A stretch of 64,000 bases of DNA, taken from Paraphysomonas bandaiensis. Taxonomy: Eukaryota > Chrysophyceae. Both the position numbers and the translations under genes were made by a program. The notes under the pieces were generated by a model. It did not search any database. It was not told where the DNA came from and was given only the letters and a program-made list of their open reading frames with translations. Below, piece after piece: positions 46,910 through 57,084 of the stretch. The DNA lies in NCBI GenBank assembly GCA_965644295.1, contig CBFFRP010000407.1, forward strand, positions 1 through 64,000. Reading direction: 5' to 3'. Each line of letters begins with the position of its first letter. The stretch's first letter is position 1.

Positions 46910-47580
46910 AGAAACACTGCTGCTGCTGCTTTTGAAAGCCATAGAGCCAGCAAGAAGATAAGACGACAGCTTGATACCAAATAAAAATCGACCAAATATA
47001 AAGTACAACAAACATTGTGGAGCGTTCGTTCTGCAGAATCAAAATTATCATGACACACTTACGACAAGGAATGATCCCATGCCTGTGTGCACATACATTC
47101 ACCACTCATACACACAGAAAGTTATCACCGGCCCGCACGAAACCTTCAGACCTCGACAACGACGCTGTCTCCGGCAACTCTACCTATGCCTGAGGCCCAA
47201 ACGGTGCACTGAGACCAATGCCACATTCCACCTCTCCACCCACCTCTCAGCACACACATCTAGCACTCGTTACACTTAGGACCTTAATACAGAACCCTGT
47301 ATCTCAGAGCCTGGTGGAATCTCATCCCTAGGGAAGACCCCCTGATAACACGCGCCAGTGAGTCCAAGGACACACGATCACGGCGAAACTCACAATCAAC
47401 ACTAAGAACGGAAGTGGTTGCACCTTGGTGCTTGCGGCGACGCACAAGCAGCTTCTGTAGCGTTAAATAGTAGGATAATAGAATTTGTGCTGATTAGTTA
47501 TGGGTAGAGGAGGTCTAAATAGTATGTCTAGCATTCAACTAGCCACTACATTGGTGCAGGTTTTTAACGCCTATTGCTAT
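46910..47580 (+). mobile_element. Mirror copy of the retroelement fragment and decayed coding piece, right arm
   Basis: Reverse complement of 39668-40355. It includes the decayed VRNTAAAAFESHR frame, the QRRCLRQLYL end of the retroelement ORF at about 47140-47200, and the full 3' tail to CGCCTATTGCTATATAAT at about 47580. Confidence 0.7.
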
Positions 47581-47761
47581 ATAATACGACTTTCAATATA
47601 CATCCAAACTTGTGATAATGGGTTTGTATCTATGATCAGTAGCTATACATCTTAAGATGCTATATATAATTTAGCCAGCCAATTAATTGGCAAAAATATC
47701 TAATAATAATTGGAATTATCACTATCAAAACAAATTAATTACATTGGCAATCCAATTAATT

Positions 47762-49505
47762 GTTACGCAAGCCTGCATGACGCCTCGAACTGCTGCTGTT
47801 CCTTCGCTTCAACACTAAGAGTACTAGTTGCTGCATTGTTATTGGGTTTTCATCATTATGTCATTATGTTACCTCTACTAACTAGTTACTACCGATTGAG
47901 CTCATTTCTTCTTCTTAGTGCCCAATATATATCAATATATTGCAATGTAATATTATTATTTATTATTGGTTTTATTGTTATTATTTTTTATTTCTGCTGG
48001 CAATATTATAATGCAATATTATAATATTGACTGGCCCTGAATTTAGTATCTTCAACTGTACTTGCATTCCACAGAAGTTTTTTAAAGCACAAGAATATAA
48101 TGGCCTTCAATCGATGAGGTGCCATGGATTTGCTCAGATTACTCATGTTGACTTTCTACTGAAAAGCCTTTTTCTAAACACCACCGCAAATGTAAGTCTT
48201 GTAGCTCAAGGTCAAGAGAAAAGAATCGTAATCGACCGTACCATTCAAAATGTGAAGAAATTTATAATAAGAGGCCATTATAATAGCCATTAAGAGTGAC
48301 AGCCATTAATTTAAGGGCGGTAAATGGCCATCGCTATTAATGTTTTCCCATTCTAATCCTAATTTGTCCATATACTAAATTAATTCCATATACACAGCAA
48401 TATCTGTTTATCATATATATGGTTACATGTCACTTTTATAACTTATATAGTCACACATCTATTTACTTTGTTACTATATTAATATGTTACATCTATGCCT
48501 TGATTTTACCTATTGCGCACTATTTATTCATTTTAATTGCACTCTATGCTATATATACCGCATCATACTGCAGAACTCAACAGCAGCAAATTATAATACT
48601 ACATACACTACTGTCGGTCATAGTAGCGACATCCGTATAGTACTAATTGTATATATGTCTGTACTTGAGCATTTCTTTATTCATATTACACCACTGAGTA
48701 TAGCCGAATAAGGCGACTAGGCATTAGAAACTGTAGACAACGAGTCTTCAATAATCAATTACTACGTCAAAGAAACTTTACAAATTATTGAGTGATTATC
48801 ATAAATAGTAAGTATCTAAAAATGTAACCACATTCGTTAATGTAGTATGAAATATTGTAATATCTACACAAATTACAGTAGACAATGAATTAGAGGTAAG
48901 CACCTGACATACTATAAGAATTTTCACTGTGAACTTGATCAACAAATTCAACTCAAAAGCATGAATTATGTGTAGTATTGTAGTATTATAACTTGTATAA
49001 TATATCTAGGATTTACTGAGTCTGTAATTCGTCCAGAAAAATAGTATCTTAAGGACAGACTGTTGTTTTTTATCTCAGCAAGTACAGTACGTGGTGATAT
49101 CCGTTGATCATTTCCATCGACTAAAGTATAATACTTCCCAGCTGCACCAAACAATGATACTCTAATTATGAATTGATAGAATACCTTATCCCTGGTATCA
49201 TTAGCACGTCAGATTATCATATCTCTGCTACTAACAAAGAATTTAAGCATGACATAATATAAATCAATGAAGTAGTGGAGTTTGTATACATACTTCCTAG
49301 TTGGGCACACACCGAATTCATATTCACAAAAAAAAGAACTACATAAATGATATCAGGGTATCAAATCCACTCCACTTGGGCTCTGTTTATATATATACGA
49401 CAATGATACAACTCCACGAGATTGGTAAACATTTTAGTTTGTTGGAGACCTATAGAGCACAACAAATATGATCATTACAGTGCATGAATACAGCACAATG
49501 TGTAC
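47762..49505. other. Repeat-rich intergenic DNA right of the histone cluster
   Basis: Bases 47772-48040 match 12010-12270 (GACGCCTCGAACTGCTGCTG..., GAGTACTAGTTGCTGCATTG, then an AT core and GACTGGCCCTGA). Bases about 48530-48600 resemble the TATATACCGCATCATACTGC words of the histone spacers. Bases 48966-49150 on the - strand read like coding sequence (KYYTLVDGNDQRISPRTVL) after an AG acceptor-like site but join nothing in frame. No gene is supported. Confidence 0.5.
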
Positions 49506-50784
49506 TTACACTCTTCCCTTACTACTCCGTCGAGATTTACTTGATTTAGACGAAGTGGTCTTGGCGCAGGTTGACTGAGGCGTTGGTGCGTTGATTGACT
49601 CATTGCTTCCACGTCTACGATCTGATGCAGAGCTAGTGCTGTCTCTCCTCTTATCAGGAAATATGTTGACACCCCTATGTTAGCACGAAGCACAGAGCAT
49701 TAGGATGATTAAAAACTATGACTGGCTGGTATTACGTATATAGATCGGTTAAGACAGTAACTCGTTTTCTTTGATTAAAGCCTTTGCTGCAATGAAATTT
49801 AAGCATGCGAGTTACACAAAACGGAAGCTTACATGTCAGCTTCGGCAGCCTTTGCTTCAGCTTCCTCCTTCAGAATTTGTCTCTTCCTGTAGTGTAAGAT
49901 GTTATTTATAATACGCTGTTGTACCCTACCCAGTCATGAGGCACGGCTTTCTGTAACACTTACATATCTCGCTTCCGTTCGCGATCAGAATAATGCGTTT
50001 CGATATCATTGGCATTACCGCCGTACCGAAGGATAATATCTACTGGGACATAACCAGACCCAAACATATCCTCGCGCTTTGAGGAGAGACGGTTCCAAAA
50101 ATTATCACCCACAACATCAGCACGCATTTTAGACTGCAATATATATGCGGGATACAATATAGCGCTGTTGTTTTTTGTTAGCTGGACAAAATACTCAGCA
50201 CTCATTTTTTTGTGACCCCTCTCCTCCATTTTGGTCAGAAATCTACGCAAAGAATAAGGATATTGTCACATCAAAATCATCAGAATACTTCTTGGCCATC
50301 GTGTTGTTATCATACTCTGCACCATATGTGTCCTTAATAATATGCTCCATCTCCTTCTTTTCGAGATACCCACTGTCGTCTTTGTCGTACAATTCGAATA
50401 CGAACATAGCTATCACAAGTAATTACACAACATACAGCCATCAAATTGATTGACATTACCAATATTATTGTGGCTCATAGTGCAAAAATTCCATAGTGAT
50501 AACATAAACTCATGACTATCTATTTTTTTGTTGTTGTTCTTGTCGAATAATTTGAATATGGCCTCCGTGAAGTTGGTTCTCTCTGCCTTGATAAAGTCGA
50601 GCAGCTCGTTGAGAGAAATTTCCATTGATGAGTCAACATCAATAGCAGAAAAAGTACCGTATAGATGCCCAATATCATTTTCATCGAGACCAAGTATGGC
50701 ATAGTCTTTCTTATGCGGAATGAGACACCTCACGTTCTGATACACGTTGGCAACTGGCTTCGGCTTTGACGGTGATGAACCCAT
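49506..50784 (-). CDS. EF-hand protein with N-myristoylation-type start, 315 residues
   Basis: Five exons join in frame: 50784-50460, 50409-50289, 50242-49964, 49886-49833, 49674-49506. The N-terminus MGSSPSKPKP fits an N-myristoylation signal. Three EF-hand loops are visible: a weak one (DVDSSMEISLNEL), DKNNNKKIDSHEF and DKDDSGYLEKKEM, the last with good Ca2+ ligands. The middle (about 150-240) is an unrecognised folded region, followed by a charged helix (KRQILKEEAEAKAAEAD) and a Ser/Arg/Lys-rich tail. A membrane-tethered Ca2+ sensor is the likely role. The second intron is only 46 nt. The stop codon overlaps a donor-like GTAAGT, so a longer isoform is possible, but no downstream exon fits in frame. 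It is head to head with the PT-rich secreted protein gene. Confidence 0.82.
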
Positions 50785-51293
50785 AGTTTTACAAAGTTCT
50801 TTCTATCAAGGGTCGTATCGCAGTATGGTTTCAACACCCACTGACTAGTCTTAATGTACATAGGGTTATTTATCGCATCCCTTGTGCGCATAAACGCTTT
50901 TCAGAAATCAGTGACAGACAATCAACATGAGCAAACACTTCTCCATTTCATCGCACTCTGAGGTAAAATCGTGCTATTATCAAATCAAAGTATCTGAAAT
51001 TAATTTAAACAGTTATCATTGGATAACTTATCATTTCTACAAAAAAGTTATGTCCTACAGTACTTCGTAGCAAGCATGTACGGGCTACATTGCGGCCGGG
51101 TTTCTCCTTGTTCCTTATATGACATACGTAGTGTGAAGTAAATTTTTTATACACACAATTCCAGATATTTTAGTGCGGGGGTGTGTAGAGGGTTTGAGGT
51201 ACCATTTAACTCTACCACAACATTGTGGGTAATTTATATTCACGAGCCTTCTGCCATCATCCGAACATATATTGAAGATTAGGTGAAGCTGAC
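50785..51293. promoter_or_regulatory. Divergent promoter region, EF-hand gene / PT-rich protein gene
   Basis: 509 bases between opposed start codons. It lacks the TACTGGTA word seen in three other divergent promoters. No TATA box assigned. Confidence 0.45.
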
Positions 51294-51815
51294 ATGAAAA
51301 TCTTTTATTTGTTTGCTTGTGTGCTTGCCATTGCTGCAGCATACCAAACCGACGACGATGCAGTGTCCCCTGCGCCAAAGCCGAAGCCCAAGCCGAAGCC
51401 TAAACCAGGACCAGGAGATCACTACCCAACCCACTTCCCCACTGCCTACCCTACACCTCAGCCAACATCTGAACCAACTCCTGGCTCGACTAATTTGGGT
51501 GATAATGTCGCCCTTGCTTCTTACTTTGGACTTGAGAACGCTACCCCCGCTGAGGATGGGTTAGTGATAGTCAGTGTTATCGCCTTGGCTGCCATTGTAG
51601 CCTTCGTTGTTATTAGAAAGGTTGTGAGTCCTCCTTCAAGCGATCACACTCCCCTCGCGGATTGCAGCGAGAGAGCCTCCCCTGTTTCATCAGTGGAAAT
51701 GGCGGAAGAAGCTCCTCCTCAACGCCAAGTGATGATGGAAGATCTTGTTAAATTGGCACAGCTGGAGGATGAGAACCTTTCTTCTGCCATGAAGAGCGCT
51801 CATTATAAGCTTTAA
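51294..51815 (+). CDS. Single-pass membrane protein with PK and PT repeats, 173 residues
   Basis: Intronless. Residues 1-16 are a signal peptide (MKIFYLFACVLAIAAA). A Lys-Pro run (about 29-39) and a PT-rich stretch (about 44-63, HYPTHFPTAYPTPQPTSEPT) follow; PTxxPT repeats are common in heterokont surface proteins. A membrane helix lies at about 89-107 (GLVIVSVIALAAIVAFVVI), then a basic stop-transfer (RK) and a cytoplasmic tail of about 65 residues. Expected topology: short rigid extracellular stalk, one helix, inner tail. The role is unknown; a cell-surface or wall anchor is a guess. No family is recognised. Confidence 0.85.
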   Translation: MKIFYLFACVLAIAAAYQTDDDAVSPAPKPKPKPKPKPGPGDHYPTHFPTAYPTPQPTSEPTPGSTNLGDNVALASYFGLENATPAEDGLVIVSVIALAAIVAFVVIRKVVSPPSSDHTPLADCSERASPVSSVEMAEEAPPQRQVMMEDLVKLAQLEDENLSSAMKSAHYKL

Positions 51816-51875
51816 GTAGCAATTTTGATATGAAAGTGGATATACTATTCGTAGAGTTGATCAAGCCTTGTTTAG

Positions 51876-52307
51876 CTACTCACTGGTCATGTCGAGGTAA
51901 CGTGGCGAAATATTAATGAGAATGATGTCGCCATTAGTAAATAATAATATGTCACTGAACAGAATCATTTGTTGAGGCGCATGTGATGTGCGGCTTTCTT
52001 GTCGTTGTTTTAGAAGCATGCCTATTATATGGGGGGCAGCGACAATGAATTGTGACAAAAATGAAACAGCGATGAGTAGAAAGATTTCGTCGTTTTGTGT
52101 ACGTAAAAAGTATAGGCTATGACAAAAGTATGGATATAATCTATATGTCTGTGAGTAGGGGTTGTTGAACGTAGAGTTGTAACGAAGAAAGTAATGTATT
52201 TCCGGATAATTCACAATGACCAATATGTTGTTAATTCTAATCTTTGTTGTAGGCAATACAAACTGTGAGCGATACAGTTTGTTAAATCGGTGGACAGGAC
52301 GTGTCAA
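51876..52307 (-). CDS. Hypothetical protein, uncertain
   Basis: A 143-codon open frame starting MTRPVHRFNKLYRSQ, convergent with the PT-rich gene and 60 bases from its stop. It contains hydrophobic stretches (EIFLLIAVSFLSQFIVAAPH and MILFSDILLFTNGDIILIN) that could be membrane helices. Length and composition are unusual for chance in AT-rich DNA, but no family, splice partner or promoter is recognised. It may be an exon of a larger gene or a chance frame. Confidence 0.3.
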   Translation of the reverse strand: MTRPVHRFNKLYRSQFVLPTTKIRINNILVIVNYPEIHYFLRYNSTFNNPYSQTYRLYPYFCHSLYFLRTQNDEIFLLIAVSFLSQFIVAAPHIIGMLLKQRQESRTSHAPQQMILFSDILLFTNGDIILINISPRYLDMTSE

Positions 52308-53559
52308 GTGCTAAGATCTCGATTTTTGAACTAATTGCCAGTTATGGTCATATTTTGTTAAAGAAAGTTACAGTCTTGTAAAATTGGCAGGAACTTGTTC
52401 ACAGGCGTAATTAGATGAGCTGTGGCTGTTGAGTTTTACTTATTTGATATATTTCCATTTCTTGAAGGATACAGCTCGTACATTCTAAATACAAAAATGT
52501 TCGATCTAACTTTAATTAATTAAGAATGTGTTGTTTTGTAAATTAAGTAAGAATTTGTATATATACTTCTAAGAATCAATCATTGAAAAGTTGGTATGAT
52601 AGTAGATGATAGCTAGTAGTCGTATTTATATACAGAACGGGAACGATTTATCTGCTCAACAATTCCTTGTGACTTTTCTTCTGGTGACTAAACCTTGGGA
52701 AATATCTGAATTAGGGTCGAGAATTATACAGTGAAAATGTACTATATAAGTGTCATATATTCAACCACGGGTAATAAGGAAACTATATCGTCCCATACTA
52801 TTTTGAAACGAAAAGTCTGAGATTGATAATTTTGATAAGGGACAAAACTCTTTTCCCTAGGTTACGTTGTAGCTTATCCTCATGCTATATTGTAGAGCTA
52901 TTTGTAGTTTGCTTGCTACAAGAAGAAATAGGCGTTCCCTGATTAACATAAAAAAGCAAATGAAAGCTCATATTGTTTTAATCAATGGAATGTATACAAT
53001 TGCACTAAATCAACTGTAAACAATAAATCCCCAAATTTCAGTAATAGCTACAACAAATGTACTCCTACCAAAGAAGAATACTGAGGGAAGAGCAACTGTG
53101 AGGTGTTGAAATTTGTACATAAGTGTGATGATTAATATAAAAAAGTGTAGTTGCACGAGGCTTCTTATTGCCTTAGTTAGCATCACCATCACATTTTTAT
53201 GAACTCGCTTAACCTCTGCTTGTTAACCTCATTTGAATGATATGTGTATGATATGAGGCACACATTCCTGATAAGCACGACGTGAGCCAAAACCTGAAAG
53301 ATCTGGGAGCTACGGCTTCTAACCACCTATTCAGCATCAGATATGGCACTTAAACTCTTGAAGTTGCTTCGAAGTCCATGTTATGAAGATAGATCGCTTG
53401 CACCGACATCATTATGACCTTTCACATCAGGCGGAGGGTGGAAGATTGAATATTGAAGTTGAATGTCTATATTTACCCGATGCTAATATGAGCGTTCTGC
53501 TGAGCCCAATTCAGGTCAAAAAATGCTTTTTTGTGACAGAATGAGGATAAGTACATATG
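52308..53559. other. AT-rich intergenic DNA
   Basis: No gene or repeat recognised. Confidence 0.5.
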
Positions 53560-53710
53560 TATATAATAATATATATATATGTACTCTCCGTGTCGCAGTC
53601 ATATTCTACTGTCATCAGTCTATACGTCTATACTGTGACAAGGAATACTGTAGGGATACATCAGGAGAAAAGACTCTTCAATCGGGTTTCTTACATTCTA
53701 AAAAATGATT
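53560..53710. repeat. Diverged block matching 8380-8520
   Basis: Same orientation, with shared words TACATCAGGAGAA and CTTCAATC, lying at the same side of the Hsp20 block as in copy A. It supports a duplication wider than the well-conserved core. Confidence 0.55.
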
Positions 53711-53971
53711 AGATACTGTGGTGTATATTGTGTATTACACAACTGCATACAATTACACAATTACTGAACGATAATCTTAACAGAATCCAAAAGAAAGTTA
53801 AATTATTTAAAAAATTATACCAATAATGAAAATAAGCAAGTTAGTAATCAAATAGTCTCAAATTGAGCCTAAGCAAGTTCAATAAATTAAAAAAATAAAT
53901 GGCTCAAAGAAGTTGCCAAATCATGAAAAGAATGTTGACATCCTTGAAGACGAGGACGTCATAGTCTGATG

Positions 53972-54400
53972 TCAAGCAGATGATTTCTGGACGTTAATCT
54001 TGATCTTGTTAGGCTTTGCCTCGGGAAGTTTCGGGAACAAAACGGTGAGCACGCCATTCTCGAAGTTAGCGGTGCAGTTATTCTCATCTGCCATCTTTGG
54101 GAGCTTCAAGCACCTCTGCACGTGGCCAAACCCCCTCTCGATCCTGTGTTCCTTAACAGACCCTTGCTCGTAACATTTATCGCGACTTGCCTTCAAAACC
54201 AAGCAGTGGTTCTCAACTGAAATGTCCAAGTCCTTCTCGTTCACTCCAGGCAGGTCTGCATGAATTTGGTAGTCGTTTTCAGTCTCAATCATGTCACAGT
54301 TCATTATGGGGTGCATGTTCGCCACGTGGCCCACCGATTCTGTTAGGGGAGCAAAGATATCACGATAGAGAGGGTCACCGCGCAGAATAGACACTGACAT
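53972..54400 (-). CDS. Small heat-shock protein Hsp20, copy B
   Basis: 142 residues, intronless, same alpha-crystallin domain as copy A (ADLPGVNEKDLDISVENHCL, ENGVLTVLFPK). It differs by a single Ser-to-Cys change in SRDKCYEQ. The extra cysteine could matter for redox behaviour but may be neutral. Half-sites of a heat-shock element are kept at 54518-54525 and 54556-54563. Both copies appear functional. Confidence 0.95.
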   Translation of the reverse strand: MSVSILRGDPLYRDIFAPLTESVGHVANMHPIMNCDMIETENDYQIHADLPGVNEKDLDISVENHCLVLKASRDKCYEQGSVKEHRIERGFGHVQRCLKLPKMADENNCTANFENGVLTVLFPKLPEAKPNKIKINVQKSSA

Positions 54401-54509
54401 AGTTGTGTAAATCTTCTCGTTAGAGTTTGATGGAGTTGTGATGGATACGCTTCGATCTTGTTTAGTTTATGACAAAACCTCTGAATTGAATGAAACCGGA
54501 TGTTTTCAT

Positions 54510-54570
54510 CACTATATTTCTAGAAATTCCACAGAAACGCCTAGAAACCCTTATTTTCTGGAAAGATCTA
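54510..54570 (-). promoter_or_regulatory. Heat-shock-element-like half-sites upstream of Hsp20 copy B
   Basis: TTCTAGAA (54518-54525) and TTCTGGAA (54556-54563), same spacing as in copy A. Confidence 0.55.
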
Positions 54571-55494
54571 CAGAAATTCAAGGATGTAAGATAGAAACTC
54601 CGTAATTTTCAGTGTTATATGTACAGTATATACTAAAAACCCGGGTTTTGTTGCTTGCTTGTATTGAAGTCAATGCTACGTGGCAGATGTATGAAGAATG
54701 CATGAAGTGTCGGGAGCCTGTAAGCAGGAAGTCACGAGCCCTTAAAGAGCAATCAGTGCTAGTTGAGAAAGAATAATCGAGACGATCCATCAGAGACACA
54801 GAGACACACAGCGACTGGTGTCTAATGCAGGGGTGTGTTGAGATCTGGAGCACAGCACGATATCATGCCCGCCGTACAAACACTCTTAATAACACCAACC
54901 GACAGGAGAAGTAGAGAAACATGGGCGCATAGTTCTATGTGTGAGGACGATATGTACCTATGTACATATCTACTGGACGTTGTTCGTTGTATGGATTGTC
55001 GTTTGTCGTAGTGGGATGGTTTGTGTCACAGACAGTGTTATCGTTTGTATCTGTGTTAAGACATGTGTTGCTGTTTGTTTGCTAGTCTACTCTGAGTGTT
55101 GAGGCGTTACTATGTATATTATGTATCACAGCATAGTCACGAGCAGAGGATAGAGTGAACTGTATACGTGTATTTCAGTCTGTAGTTTAAATTTGTTGAT
55201 CAATATTTCAATGGAGAGTAAAGCCTTTCGTCATCCGGATTCAGTAATGTGTGTATACCTGAGTGGGATGGTAGTGAGGGTAATTTATGATGATAAAGTG
55301 TAAGTTTTTGTCACACCATAGGCGAAAGTTATGTGTGTTACTATTCAATTAATCACAGATTCGGTATGATTGCAATTATCTTTAATTAAGAGTATTCTGT
55401 ATAGACATGATATTTAGTTTATTGCAATGCCAATATGGAAATATATATAATATTATATGTGTACAACACACACTACTTTTCAGTTGTTTGTGTA

Positions 55495-55745
55495 GTAGTT
55501 AGATCCCATTCAATTTATCTGTGATTAAATGCAAGATTAAAGGTGTGTACAGCTTTAGGTTTGAAAGTTGTACTAATCACTTGATCCTCTATCTTGCATA
55601 GTCCACTGTAAGAACACAAGAAAAAATTACAAGAACTTTTTTCAATTAAAATAATATTTTCATGTAGCTAACATAATGTAGTACATCGCCAAAAATACAA
55701 GAATACACATCATTGTATTAATTCACTTGAACAAAAAGCACTACT
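55495..55745. repeat. Diverged block matching 13250-13560
   Basis: Shared ordered words include TCTGTGATTAAA, AGGTGTGTAC, AATCACTTGATCC, AACTTTTTTCAATTAAAA and ATTAATTCACT. It has the same orientation and relative order as in the 8-13.6 kb region. Confidence 0.6.
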
Positions 55746-56199
55746 ACCTATTCTTCGCTACACTGTTAGTATTGTACAGTTACAGTTAGATCATGTAATA
55801 ATTATTACTCAATTGTAATAAACAAAGTTGTGAATTTAAAACTGACACTAATACAAACGCTTCATTATAACTAACGTGTGTAATATAGTAACAACATATA
55901 ACATATGTATAAAACAAATAAAACTTAAGCTTCTGGACAACTAAAAAGCAACTTGCATCTTGTTAACAATAATCAATATAATATACTACCTACGATTCCG
56001 AGGCCAAAGGAAGGTCCAAACGAATGACCTTCATCCATTTACATTACCAATAAATCAGTCTGGTCACAACTGATTCATCATCAATCTATAAGGGAAGATA
56101 CATTCAGTATTATTTCATTGTAATTGATGCAAAAAAACGTACATATAAAACATATATCTACACACAACAACGTCAGGACTATATACCGTCGTGAATGTC

Positions 56200-56650
56200 T
56201 GAGTGTTAGCAACAGGCGTGTAAGAGTCAAAACTAATTTAGGAAAGCAATTTAACTAACTAATGCTTAACTCTGATATCATATTATTTTGCGCTACGAAA
56301 GCTGCTTGTGCGTCACTAAAAGCACCAAGGTGTAACCACACTTTCGCTCTCTGTCGTTAAGGGGAACAGCCCGGATGCTTCACTTCAGTAGGCGACCCAA
56401 TACCCCGGATGACCTTGAGGTGGGCCCATTCCGGAATACCTAGTTCGTCAATGCCCTAAGACACCTACACAAGTGACACTAATTAGTTTCCCTTATACCT
56501 TGTATCACACAAGCATTTGGCAGAAAATTATCTGCTGATGACTAATGACTGTATAGGCGGCTCGTTATTTACCCGGAGAAATATATCTCCGGTACTTATC
56601 GCCCAGAACACCACTAAAGAGCTCGAGTCCGACTTTGTTAAGGGCAGGAC
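56200..56650 (-). mobile_element. Retroelement 3' region, family R
   Basis: Begins AGCAACAGGCGTGTAAGAGTC, then TTAACTCTGATATCATATTAT, AAAGCACCAAGGTG, CCCGGATGCTTCACTTCAG, GGGCCCATTCC, and the near-palindrome CCGGAGAAATATATCTCCGG at about 56572. Non-coding and 5'-truncated. Confidence 0.7.
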
Positions 56651-57084
56651 AATATAAAATACGTAAAGTCCAACTCTATCAGCATGGATATAAAATCCGG
56701 TATTATCCAGTAAAATTCTCGAGTCTTGCATATAAAATAGCCCGATAGCTGGTTATTACATGCATAATATCATATCAGGTAAATAACAGAGTTCAGTACT
56801 ATACAAAAGCAAAAGAAAACTTTCAAAGACTATATTCTAAGACAGAGTGGACAATTCACGAGACACGCTGCAATACGATTGACGTACGAGGTGCTAAAAC
56901 AGAAGAACGGTCACAATTTTACTCATAGAAACAACTATTCACACTCAGAATAACTACGGTGTATCCATACTATTAACTGTGGAAACAAAACGAAGCCACA
57001 GCTTTAGAGTTTTGCAACAACCTACAAATAAGAAATTATGTGAGTGCATGATGGTCTCTTTCACTCTATGCGTCCGCACACAGG

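Larger units (their letters stand above)
44776..47761. repeat. Right arm of the histone palindrome (about 2.99 kb)
   Basis: Reverse complement of 39486-42475 with only scattered differences. It carries unit 4, so H2A and H2B are in the opposite orientation to units 1-3. Confidence 0.92.
53768..54929. repeat. Hsp20-bearing duplicated block, copy B
   Basis: Counterpart of 9097-10261, about 44.7 kb away and in direct orientation. The right edge is GAGAAACATGGGCGC, after which the sequences are unrelated (ATAGTTCTATG here). Confidence 0.92.
54930..57084. other. Intergenic DNA between Hsp20 copy B and the channel gene
   Basis: Contains the diverged block 55495-55745 (match to 13250-13560) and a retroelement tail at 56200-56650. 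The remaining DNA is AT-rich and shows no supported gene. Confidence 0.5.

Noticed and set aside
48966-49150. Extra 3' exon of the EF-hand gene (KYYTLVDGNDQ...)
   Set aside because: An acceptor-like site is present, but joining it to the donor-like GTAAGT at the stop codon gives a premature stop within about a dozen codons.
50243-50280. A 27-nt intron in the EF-hand gene (GAT|gtgaca...gcgtag)
   Set aside because: A donor further upstream (AAGAA|GTATTC) gives a 46-nt intron and the correct frame, KKFLTKMEE. The 27-nt option breaks the frame.
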